Origin: Allomyces macrogynus ATCC 38327
Lineage: Eukaryota > Blastocladiomycota > Blastocladiomycetes > Blastocladiales > Blastocladiaceae
DNA: 36,645 bases
Assembly: GCA_000151295.1 (NCBI GenBank)
Contig: GG745334.1
Coordinates: 1,730,049-1,766,693, forward strand
Reading direction: 5' to 3'
Shown here piece after piece: positions 1 to 9,183 of this stretch. Both the position numbers and the translations under genes were made by a program. The notes under the pieces were generated by a model, which made no database searches, had not been told where the DNA came from, and saw nothing but the letters and a program-made list of their open reading frames with translations. How positions within the stretch are numbered: position 1 is the first letter of the stretch; each line of letters begins with the position of its first letter.

Positions 1-238
1 CGAACAATGAGACAACGTTCCTTTACTTCTCCACGCACATCCTCTGCTACTTCCTACCTGTCATCACTCCGCGGCCATCCACCACCCTTCTCCGCATCCT
101 ACGCCCTCGGGTCTCCACATATCATTGCCGCTCACACGCTAGCTAACTGCGGACCCGTCAAATTGCGCGGTGGTCGCCGAGTCAGTCCGCTAAACAGTCC
201 TTGCCACGACGCATTCTTAGTCGCTTGAATAAGTTTAG

Positions 239-735
<497 letters not shown>

Positions 736-1279
736 CATCGAGGATCGCTGGGGTGAGAGCGAGCGGAGCGAGTGGGTGGAGAAGAGAGCGGGCGTGTCGT
801 TAATTTTTTTTTGTTCGGTTGCTGTTCTGTTGTCGTGTGTGTTTTGCTGGGCTTTTTCTTTGTGTTTGGGTGGCCGTGGCATAGAAATGGGGTTCGATTT
901 TTCGATTTTGGTGGATTTGGGGCGACTTCAAGGGAAGTACGAGTCAACGGCTCACATGCATTCACGCGTTCTAAAGACAAGATCGCGCCATTTTGGGGGG
1001 TTTTTGAAGCTCCATTTTGGCGAGCGGCTGATCAAGCGTTCTGTGCCGGGTTCGCGCTGACGACGCGATAACCGCTGCACCTCGCTGCTCGACGTTGACG
1101 ACCACGACAAGGAACAAAAAGCTCGACGACAGGACCGCAACCTGCTGCAACCTGCTGTAACCCGCTGCAGTCGTATCGCCGGACCAACAGCTCGCGCTCG
1201 CCCATTCCCCGTCGCAAGCTCGGCTCGCCGATCTGCTCCAACCGCACACTTGCACCTGTTCCGACCCATCATCGCCACC
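736..1279. other. Intergenic: 3' flank of the polyQ gene and promoter of MetRS
   Basis: No convincing coding frame. The first part (790-860) is T-rich, as expected for a 3' untranslated region. The part just before the MetRS start is C-rich and T-poor and ends in the favourable start context CGCCACCATG. No TATA element is obvious. Confidence 0.5.
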
Positions 1280-3391
1280 ATGTCGACGACCAAGCGCGCC
1301 ACGCCGTTCGTGCGCTCCAAGGCCGTCCCGTATAGTTTATGACGACCGGGGTCGCTCTGCGCGCCCCACAATCCACTAACGCAAGCACCATCCCATAGCC
1401 TGCCCGTGCCCGGCCAGCGCAACGTGCTCGTCACCTCGGCGCTGCCCTACGTCAACAACGAGCCGCATCTCGGCAATATTATTGGCTGCGTGCTTTCGGC
1501 CGATGCCTACGCCCGTTTCGCTCGCCTGCGCGGGTACAACACACTCTACGTGTGCGGCACCGACGAGTACGGCACGGCCACGGAAACCAAGGCGCTCGAG
1601 GAGGGCGTGAGTTGCCAGGCGCTGTGCGACAAGTACCACGCACTGCACAAGTCGATCTACGAGCTGTTTGAAATCGACTTTGACCTTTTCGGCCGCACCA
1701 CGACCCCGCAGCAGACCACGATCGCGCAGGATATCTTCAACAAGGTCGAGGCCAACGGGTTCGTCACGCGCGACACGCTCACGCAGCTCTACTGCGAGAC
1801 GTGCCAGCGGTTCCTGGCCGACCGGTACGTCGAGGGTACCTGCCCGCACTGCAAGTTCACCGACGCGCGCGGCGACCAGTGTGACGCATGCCAGAAGCTG
1901 CTCAACGCCGCCGACCTGATCCAGCCGCGGTGCAAGCTCGATGGGAGCAAGCCCGTCACGCGCGAGACGACGCACCTGTTCCTGGACCTGCCCAAGCTGA
2001 CGCCACAACTGACCGAGTTTGTTGATACCAAGTCGGCTGCTGGGAAATGGTCAGCCAACTCGATTGCGATCACGCGCGGGTGGCTCAAGGAAGGTCTCAA
2101 GCCGCGGTGTATCACGCGCGACTTGAAGTGGGGCACGCCTGTCCCGCTCGAAGGGTTTACCGACAAGGTGTTTTACGTCTGGTTCGATGCGCCGATTGGG
2201 TACCCGTCGATCACGGCCAACCTGACGCCCGAGTGGGAACGGTGGTGGAAGAACCCAAAGGACGTGCAGCTCTACCAGTTCATGGGCAAGGACAATATCC
2301 CGTTCCACACGGTGATTTTCCCGTCGTCGCTGCTGGCGACGCGTGAGAACTGGACGCTCTTGCACCACGTCTCGACGACTGAGTACTTGAACTACGAGGG
2401 CGGCAAGTTCTCCAAGTCGCGCAAGACGGGCGTGTTTGGGTCGAACGTGCGCGACACGGGGATCCCCGTCTCGGTGTGGCGGTACTACCTGTTTGCGAAC
2501 CGCCCGGAAACCTCCGACTCGGATTTCTCGTGGAAGGACTTTATCGCGCGCAACAACAATGAGCTGCTCAACAACCTCGGCAACTTCGTGAACCGCGTCG
2601 TCAAGTTTGTCGCGTCGCCGAAATACGCGTCGGTCTTGCCCGCATTCGAGTGGGCCGTGCACCCGGTCGACATCCAACTCGTCGCCGACATTGACACGCT
2701 GCTCACGCAGTACCTCGACGCGCTCGAGCACGTCAAGATCCGGCACGGGTTGCAGCTTGCCATGGCCGTCTCGGCGCGCGGGAACCAGTACTTGCAGGAT
2801 AACAAGCTCGATAACGCGCTGCACGCCGCCGACCCGAAGCGGTGTGCGCAGGTGCTCGGGCACGCGGCCAACGTCGCCTACTTGCTCGCGGCCCTGTTCT
2901 ACCCGTACATGCCCGCGACCGCCGCGTCGATTGCGCGCCAGCTGAATGCGCCGCAGCCCAAGTACCCCGCTTCGTTTGCGGCCGGTCCGTTGCTGGCCGC
3001 CGAGTCGTCGCATGCGATTGGCAAGCCCGAGTACCTGTTCAAGCGCATTGACGAGAAGCTCGAGGGCGAGTTCCGCGCCAAGTACGGCGGGCAGACGGCC
3101 GGCGGTAGTGCCGCGGATGCGGCGCCGGTGGTCGACAAGAAGGCGGCCAAGAAGGCGGCGGCCGCGAAAAAGGCAGCGGATCCGGTCAAATTGGTGGAGA
3201 AGATGGACCCGGCCAAGATCACGCCGGCCGCGCGCGAACTGCAGGCCAAGGTCGCCGCGCAGGGGGAGAAGGTCAAGACGCTCAAGACGGCCAAGGCCGA
3301 CGCGACGACGGTCGCGAATGAGGTGGATGTCCTGCTCAAGTTCAAGGCCGACCTGCTGGCCGAGGTGCAGGCGATTGCCGGCGGCAAGTAA
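1280..3391 (+). CDS. MES1: Methionyl-tRNA synthetase, cytosolic; join(1280..1329,1399..3391)
   Basis: Charges tRNA(Met) with methionine for cytosolic translation. A 17-codon first exon starting CCACCATGTCG is joined across a 69-base GT-AG intron (GTATAG...CCATAG); the split Pro codon restores the frame and gives a 680-residue protein. The class Ia catalytic core is clear: the HIGH-type motif PHLGN at about residues 39-43, the KMSKS-type motif KFSKS at about 353-357, and paired zinc-knuckle cysteines (CETC...CPHC...CDAC) in the connective peptide between them. The C-terminus from about residue 618 is a WHEP-type helical hairpin (DPAKITPAARELQAKV then KADLLAEV), which binds tRNA or partner proteins. 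Animal and yeast enzymes usually carry an N-terminal GST-like domain of about 200 residues; only about 20 residues precede the catalytic fold here. No frameshift was needed. Identification is secure. Confidence 0.97.
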
Positions 3392-3683
3392 GGCTCGCAG
3401 GGGGTGGCTTGGGGTGCGGTTTTGCTTGTTTGGTTTTTTGTTCTTTCAGTGGTTCGTAGGTGTATTAGGTCGGTGGGTCGCTGCAGCGCGTGTCTTGCAT
3501 AATGGTCTTGGTTCCAGGTTGGTCGTGCTGGTCGTCAAGAGGGAATATGGTTGGCGGAGGCATGCCAAAAGGGGCAGGAAAGAACAGCGGGGGTCGGTTG
3601 AGAGCCGGTTCCCTTGACGCGGTCACATGTCGGCTCACTGATCACTTCCTGTCGGTCGTCGCTCGTCTAAATGTCTGCTGACC

Positions 3684-4071
3684 ATGGTCGCTGGGCTCGA
3701 GGGCCAGATCGCGGCCAAGACCAAGGAGCTTGAGGAAATGACGGCCGAGTGCGACGGGATCACTGCACGACTCGAAGGCGCACGGCGCCGTGCAAGGGCT
3801 CTGGATCTGGGTCAGCGATATCGACGATGAGCAGCTGCTGTACCACGTGTACTTTGTTCTCAAGTCCAAGTTTGCCGCCGAAGACCACCACTTCTCGTTT
3901 ACGGTGCCGCTGTTTGAGCCGCTCGCGCCCAACTACTTTATCACGGTTGTCTCCGACTCGTGGCTGTCGTCGGAAACGCGCATTGCCGTCTCGTTCCGCA
4001 ACCTGTTGTTGCCAACCAAGTTTGCGCCGTCGACGGAAATGCCCGACCTGCAGCCGTTGCCGGCTACGGCG
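3684..4071 (+). pseudogene. Chimeric fragment: coiled-coil-like segment joined to a partial BRR2 copy
   Basis: From 3775 to 4071 the sequence is a same-sense copy of the reverse complement of 17231-17527, the end of the first Sec63 module of BRR2 (about residues 1244-1342). By hand count there are 18 mismatches in 297 positions with no gap, and the BRR2 frame stays open (LWIWVSDIDDEQLLYHVYFV onwards). Eleven of the mismatches are silent. Similarity stops soon after the shared LPATA. Upstream, an ATG at 3684 opens a different frame of 48 codons whose first 31 residues look like a short coiled coil (GLEGQIAAKTKELEEM); this frame runs out inside the BRR2 copy at 3830. No helicase motif is present, so it cannot be a working helicase. 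It lies between MetRS and DNAAF4. It could be transcribed, but I see it as a dispersed gene fragment. Confidence 0.8.
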
Positions 4072-4520
4072 CGATCGGGAATGACATGGAATGGAAACGG
4101 TGGAGAGATGATGGGGATGACAGGATGGGAGATGATCGCGACGTGGCGGAGCGTAAGCATCGGTGCACGCCGGTTCGGCCAGGTTCCCGACGTGCCGGCG
4201 CGGTGTGGCGGCGGGGACGAAGGAAGTTTAGTGGGGGTCGCGTCTCGCGCGTCTCGCACCCGCCGCGGGATAACCACGTGTCGCACGCACCAACACGAAC
4301 ACCAAGGGAAAGTTGAAACACCGCGACCGAGCAAGAGCCAATGCCGCGTGGACGTGAGTTCACAGCGGCAGTATTTATTGAAGCTGCAAAGGAATCTCGA
4401 CTAGCAAACTCGACGAGACGGCAACCCAGCAGACCCGGCCGGGTCCAGCTCTTCGCGCTCAGTGACGACGACGACCACCGACCACCAACTACAGCCTCCA
4501 TTCTGTGACCAGTCGCCACC
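4072..4520. other. Intergenic: DNAAF4 promoter region
   Basis: After the BRR2 copy the open frame continues without recognisable homology to 4404 and looks like non-coding run-on. A purine-rich imperfect repeat of GATGGGGATGACAGGATGG type lies near 4105-4140. An A/T-rich TATTTATT lies at about 4372-4379, roughly 145 bases before the DNAAF4 start. Nothing else is recognised. Confidence 0.4.
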
Positions 4521-6195
4521 ATGCCGCCCTTACTCGTGCGCAACCACGACTTCCACGAGACCGACACGCACGCGTTCATCGACGTCCCGTGGCCCGCTCC
4601 GATCTCGGCCAAGGCGGCCGATATTTACGGTATCGCTTGCCGCCCGCGCTTGCGTCACGCATCAAAAGGGACCATGCCTCATGAGAGCTTTACGACGCTG
4701 TAGCCAATGATGTCTACGTCAAGGTGCACGCAGCACCTTACTTATTCGAGCTCGATCTCGCGCACGCCGTCGACGACAAAGCGTCGGCCGCAACGATTGC
4801 CAATTCGATTGTGTCATTTGCGCTCGTCAAGGCACGTCCCGTGGTATCTTTCGGCCCCGAAAAAACCCCGTGATCTTACCACCGGTTCGATGACGAGCAG
4901 AAAGAGCCCGCGACATGGGGCACGGCCCAAGTACGATGCGCCGTCGGCGGCCGACGTACGGCAACGGCGGCAAGACGCCGAGGCGCGGTACCTTGCGCGG
5001 CAAGGAGAGGAGCGGAAACAGCGCGAGTCGGACAAGTGGGCGAGACATCGGTTTTTGGTCAAGCAGCAAATGGAGGTGGAGCGGCAAGACCGCGAACGGG
5101 TCGAGGGTCTGAAGCGGCAGGAAAAGGAAGAAGCAGAGGTTCGACTCGCGGTTGACGGCTCTTTCGCTGCATCTGATGCGTCTCCACTCACGCATTTTGT
5201 GCGGCAAAACAGGACAGCATTTACGAATGGGCTGAAGAAACGCGACACCCCGCTCGTGCGCCCGACCAAGGCGACGCACCCACGACCTCACCACCGGGCA
5301 CCGACGCTGACGCATCGCCAGCGGCTCCATTGCACCCCGCTGCACTCTCCACCGCTATCACGAACGACGCGGAGGACGACGCCGAGTCGAGCGACGACGA
5401 CGACCCGGAAATCCAGGCGCTGAAAGCCAAGTACCGTGCCGTACAGCAGCGGCAAGCGCAGCCCGTAAGCATTCTCGTACCTGATGCCGACAAGCGCCCG
5501 CCACCGCGCCCACGTGGCGAGCTGACGGTCACGTTCACGCCGCGGCAGCTGCCGACGGCCGCCCGCGAGTCGCACGACGGTGCTTTCATTTATTTCTCCT
5601 CTCTCTCCTCCACCATGAGCCATTGCCGCTGACGATGGATGGTGTGCGTGTGTAGCCAAGTGGGTCGCCGAAATGGAAGAGGCACGGCGTCGGCGCGGTC
5701 CTCGACAGGACGAGGCCGATGCGCTCGAAGCCAAGGCACGCGACTTGCTGCGTGCTGGGCAGACGGTGGCCGCTGTCGATGCGTTTTCGGCGAGTTTGGC
5801 GATTGCGCCGGGCCGGCACCGGTACGTTTCCGCCACGCAGACCGCGCAAGTTTCCGGGCTGACCGACTAAGTTGTCGTTTAGCTGCTTGATTGGCCGATC
5901 CGAGTGCTATGAGCAGCTTGCGTGGCACCGGCACGTGGTCGACGACGTGGACGCGGCCGTGGCGCTCTTGGACGACATGGAGAAGACGCACGGGTTGGAG
6001 AACGTGTATACGGACGTGCGCGCCGAACTGGCGGAGCGGCGGAGGTTGGCCAAGGCCGCGATCGACCGCGAGCTGCAGGCCGAGCGGGAGAAGCAGGGAA
6101 TGGAGAGTGCTGGTCGCGTGGAAGAGAGAGTGCTGGACACAGCCGTTACCGCTGCAGACGAGGTGGGCGACGTGCCCGTGGCGCTGTCGTCGTGA
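4521..6195 (+). CDS. DNAAF4: DNAAF4 (DYX1C1)-like axonemal dynein assembly factor; six exons
   Basis: Cytoplasmic co-chaperone for preassembly of outer and inner dynein arms; the CS domain recruits HSP90 and the TPRs bind chaperone tails. Model: join(4521..4629,4704..4843,4901..5138,5213..5579,5656..5821,5883..6195), five introns of 57-76 bases, all GT-AG and phase-consistent, about 443 residues against about 420 in human. The N-terminal CS/p23 domain (about 1-95) includes NDVYVKVHAAPYLFELDLAHAV and ends at EPATW. A charged helical middle (QRRQDAEARYLARQ) follows, then the family signature LTVTFTPRQLPTAARES, matching ISFTPRxFPTAxRES of the animal proteins. Exons 5-6 carry a TPR-like region (AKARDLLRAGQTVAAVDAF...SECYEQL). 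Oddity: exon 3 starts in the CS frame, but the helical part is in the next frame, so one base must be skipped near the GGGG at 4917-4920. An alternative acceptor ending at 4904 avoids the shift but loses the conserved Trp. Confidence 0.87.
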
Positions 6196-6879
6196 CGTCG
6201 GGGAAGCAATTTGTTGACTTCTTGGAGGCGGGGAGGGTGATTCCAGGATGCGCCGTGGGGGAGGGAGACTGCTTCCTATTTGATTGGCCGAGTGCTGGGT
6301 TTTATGAGCACCCTCTTGCCGAGCGACAGGGGGCCGATCACGCTGGATCAAAGACTCTGTCGCAGGCGATTTATGATAATTTGCGGTGCTCGTCGACGCG
6401 CACGAATGCGAGCGCGGACTGTGGGCATCAAAGGCGGTGCCTCCTTGCAGCGCGAGGCGGCGTGGCGCGGTCACGGAGTGTTCCTGCCACGCCTGTCGGA
6501 GACGCGCTGCCTGCAGTTGGCGTGCGGATCACAGCGAAAAGCAGGGCACGTTGACGACGCGCGCAAAAGCCGGGCCAGAAAGCACAGCAAGAAGCGTGGA
6601 CGGCGTGTCCCAGGGCGATTTTCTGGCGGCAAATCCAAAGCATTTGTGCGCGCCACTTTGGGATATTGGGTGAGCGGGGCCTCCGCGCGCTCCTGGCCGC
6701 CTTGTCTCGCAAAGAAACGCGCGCGCTTTCGAGCGTTCGCACACGGCCACCGGCACGCGCTTGACGACTTTATATCGCCACGCCGCCCGCCGCTCTCTCT
6801 CCTGTCGGCCTTTCCCCAACACCTCGCTCAGCTCGCCCCCCGCCCGCCACCCACCCTCACCACCACCAACAACGTCAAC
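6196..6879. other. Intergenic: DNAAF4 3' flank and profilin promoter
   Basis: No convincing gene. The interval 6267-6310 contains CTGCTT and TTGATTGGCCGA followed by AGTGCT and TATGAGCA, echoing the start of DNAAF4 exon 6 (5883 onward) with gaps; this may be a decayed partial duplication or chance. The last 110 bases are a C/T-rich leader to the profilin start. Confidence 0.4.
6769..6776 (+). promoter_or_regulatory. Candidate TATA element of profilin
   Basis: TTTATATC lies about 104 bases before the profilin ATG, in otherwise GC-rich DNA, and is followed by a C/T-rich stretch (CCGCTCTCTCTCCTG...) typical of fungal transcription-start leaders. Profilin is usually strongly expressed, which fits a TATA promoter. 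Position and composition are the only evidence. Confidence 0.4.
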
Positions 6880-7957
6880 ATGTCGTGGCAATCCTACGTC
6901 GACAGTACGTGCTCCTGCGTGCTCCTTGACCCGATCCGACGCGATGCGACGCGACGCAACGCGACAAACAGGTCGTGCCAGCGTGCGCGCCCGCCAGGAG
7001 CCGCAGCATGATGTCCGATCCAACATGGTCTTGCGCCCGTCTCGACGTCGAGCTCAGTATGGCGCGTTTGCGACACCGTGTCCGACACCATGACGCGCAA
7101 GGGCTCCGTCGTGTGTCTCCGCTCGCGGACCAAGACGCGCTCCCACGGTAACTCAACTCGAGCAGATTCGCGCGCCGAAACCACCACCACCCACTCGCGT
7201 GGATCGGTCGCCGCATGCTCGCACGCTCGCACGCGGTCGTAAGCGGTCGCACGCGTCATTTGCGTCGTCCTCGCTCGCCCGCGCGATCGTTGGACACCCG
7301 AAACGAAAAATATGCTCAATGACTGACCTCATGGCGTGCCTGCTCGCTCACTACGCTAGACAACATGATTGGCACGGGCAAGATTGTCAAGGGTGCCATC
7401 TTTGGCCAGGACAAGTCGACGTGGGCCATCTCGGCCGACTTCCCCGTGTCGGTCAACGAGATTGACGCGCTCCTCGCTGCCTTCAAGGACCCGTCGGGCA
7501 TTCGCGCTTCGGGCCTGCACCTCGCTGGCCAAAAGTACATTGCCCTGCAGTGCGACAACCGCTCCGTCTACGCCAAGCTTGTGCGTCTTCCATCTCGTTT
7601 GCTCGCAGCCGCGCAGCGGCGTGCTCTTTGCTCTCGCACGCCGCCGTTGTCGCCCTTTCGGTTTTGCTCTAACCTCTCCTCACGCCCCTCCTCCCCGCAT
7701 CCGCGTCGTCGCCGTCGCATTGCAACCGTCTCTGTTCATGAAATCAATAGGGTTCGGGTGGCGTTGTCTGTGTCAAGACCAACCAGGCGATCCTCGTCGG
7801 CGTCTACAACCAGTCGGCGCAGCCGGGCGAGGCGACCAAGGTGGTGGAAGGGCTCGCCGACTACCTGATCTCGGTCGGCTACGTACGTTGTCGTTATGTT
7901 TCCGACGTCCGACCGTGGGACCCGATCTGACGTGTTTCTCGTCGTGTGCAATAGTAA
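6880..7957 (+). CDS. PFY1: Profilin; join(6880..6904,7360..7580,7751..7882,7955..7957)
   Basis: Small actin-monomer-binding protein that feeds formin-driven filament growth and binds poly-proline and phosphoinositides. The four-exon model gives 126 residues, the usual length in fungi. Exon 1 is only MSWQSYVD plus one base; exon 2 opens [18 protein letters not shown] and covers the core ([24 protein letters not shown]); exon 3 ([20 protein letters not shown] to ADYLISVGY) is the C-terminal actin-binding helix region. N-terminal Trp-3 and C-terminal Tyr residues, which form the poly-proline groove, are present. The introns are 455, 170 and 72 bases, the first two unusually long for this window. 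After the final Tyr codon a GTACGT donor begins at 7883, and the acceptor AATAG at 7954 is followed at once by TAA, so the fourth exon begins with only the stop codon. Without that splice 16 further in-frame codons would be read. Confidence 0.95.
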
Positions 7958-9183
7958 ACCCCTCTTTCCCATCTCTCTTTTCTCTCGCGCTATCTACCAG
8001 CTTGTCGTTTTCTCGTCGCGGGGTCCTCGTGGACGGCGACCGCCGTGGTTGAGTCGTCCCTGTTCATCGTCGTCGCGTCGACCGTGGTCGAGGATTTATA
8101 CCGGTTCTTCCGTTTGACCCGTTCGTGCTTTTTTTTAATCATGAGTTCTTTTGCGACTTGGACGAGATCTTGATCTTGGTTTGGTCGATTCGCGACGCGG
8201 GCGGGGTTGGTCAGCTCCCGACGCGCCGTTCATGTCCTGCATCGTCGACGCTCAGAAATCTACCACGCTCGTTGCGAGAAGCGAGCCGACGCCAGCGCGT
8301 GTGCTGGCGCACAGTGCGTGTTCCTTGGTGTCAAAGGGCCAATTCCCACAGCAAAGGAGTGAGAGAGGTTATTTCAGCCTCCTCGCCAGGTCCATCAGCC
8401 GCAAACCCAACCGCAGCACAAGACTTGGATAATGAATGTTCACTTCATTGTGATTCATTCCCTCCACCTCCACAGTCTCCCGCGCTCCAATCATGTCAAT
8501 AAATAGGATGCGCATTGCAACTATGTATCGGGAACAGACGTGACGAAAAACCAAACGAGAACATAACGAGAACCGAGCCCCAACAATCAAAACGAAACCG
8601 ACGCGACCCAACCTAACGCCAAACGATCAAGAACCCAAATGGCGGGCCCAAACGGCAACGGGCGCGAAAGAACGGAACGGAACCGAACCGAGCTCAGCCA
8701 AACTAGGACCCGGAACGCGACATCCAGGGCCGGTCGCCCAGAAACCCCAAGTTCAAAACGAAAACCAACCCAAAACGCACACACGCCCCTCTCTTGCGAG
8801 CCGCCCCCCCCCCCCCCCCCCCCGCGCGAGCTCGCCCGTCGCCGAGCACAGCGACACGGCACGGAGCCGTCGCGCCACCCCACCGTCTACGGAATCAACC
8901 GGCGCCGCTCGTCCTTGGCCGCATCCGGTCGCGGCGCGGTCGCGAGCGCGTCCACGTTCACGCGTGTACTCGCACCGCCCGCTTGCCCCTCCCTCCCCAC
9001 CATCTCATCCTCGTCATCAAATGCGTCGTCTCCGGCGGCAAACAAGACGACACGCTCGGCGTGTTCGTCGTCCTCGCGGCCATCGACCGACGCGCGCAGC
9101 GTGGCGCCGTGCGCCACGCGACCACTGCCACTGGCCGCGAGCGAGGCACCCAAGAGCGGATCGTTGGAGTCGGGACCATGTAG
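7958..9183. other. Long intergenic region between profilin and the phosphotransferase
   Basis: No convincing coding frame in 1.2 kb. An AATAAA at 8498-8503 could serve a long profilin transcript. From about 8536 to 8780 the plus strand is strikingly poor in T and rich in A and C, including short AACGG/AACCG pentamer runs near 8665-8690. A run of 20 C follows at 8804-8823. The stretch 8824-9183 is GC-rich and would be the 3' flank of the minus-strand phosphotransferase. Confidence 0.5.
8804..8823. repeat. Poly-C run of 20
   Basis: Twenty consecutive C on the plus strand, directly counted, in the intergenic region downstream of the minus-strand phosphotransferase. Such runs are prone to length error in sequencing, so the exact number is uncertain. 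Confidence 0.9.

Noticed and set aside
1..228. 73-codon ORF at the left edge
   Set aside because: Sequence is unremarkable and ends just before the polyQ exon; more likely intronic sequence of the same gene.
3790..4404. A 204-codon ORF taken as a complete gene
   Set aside because: Its first 94 codons are a slice of BRR2 and the rest has no homology; it lacks every catalytic motif, so it is treated as a gene fragment.
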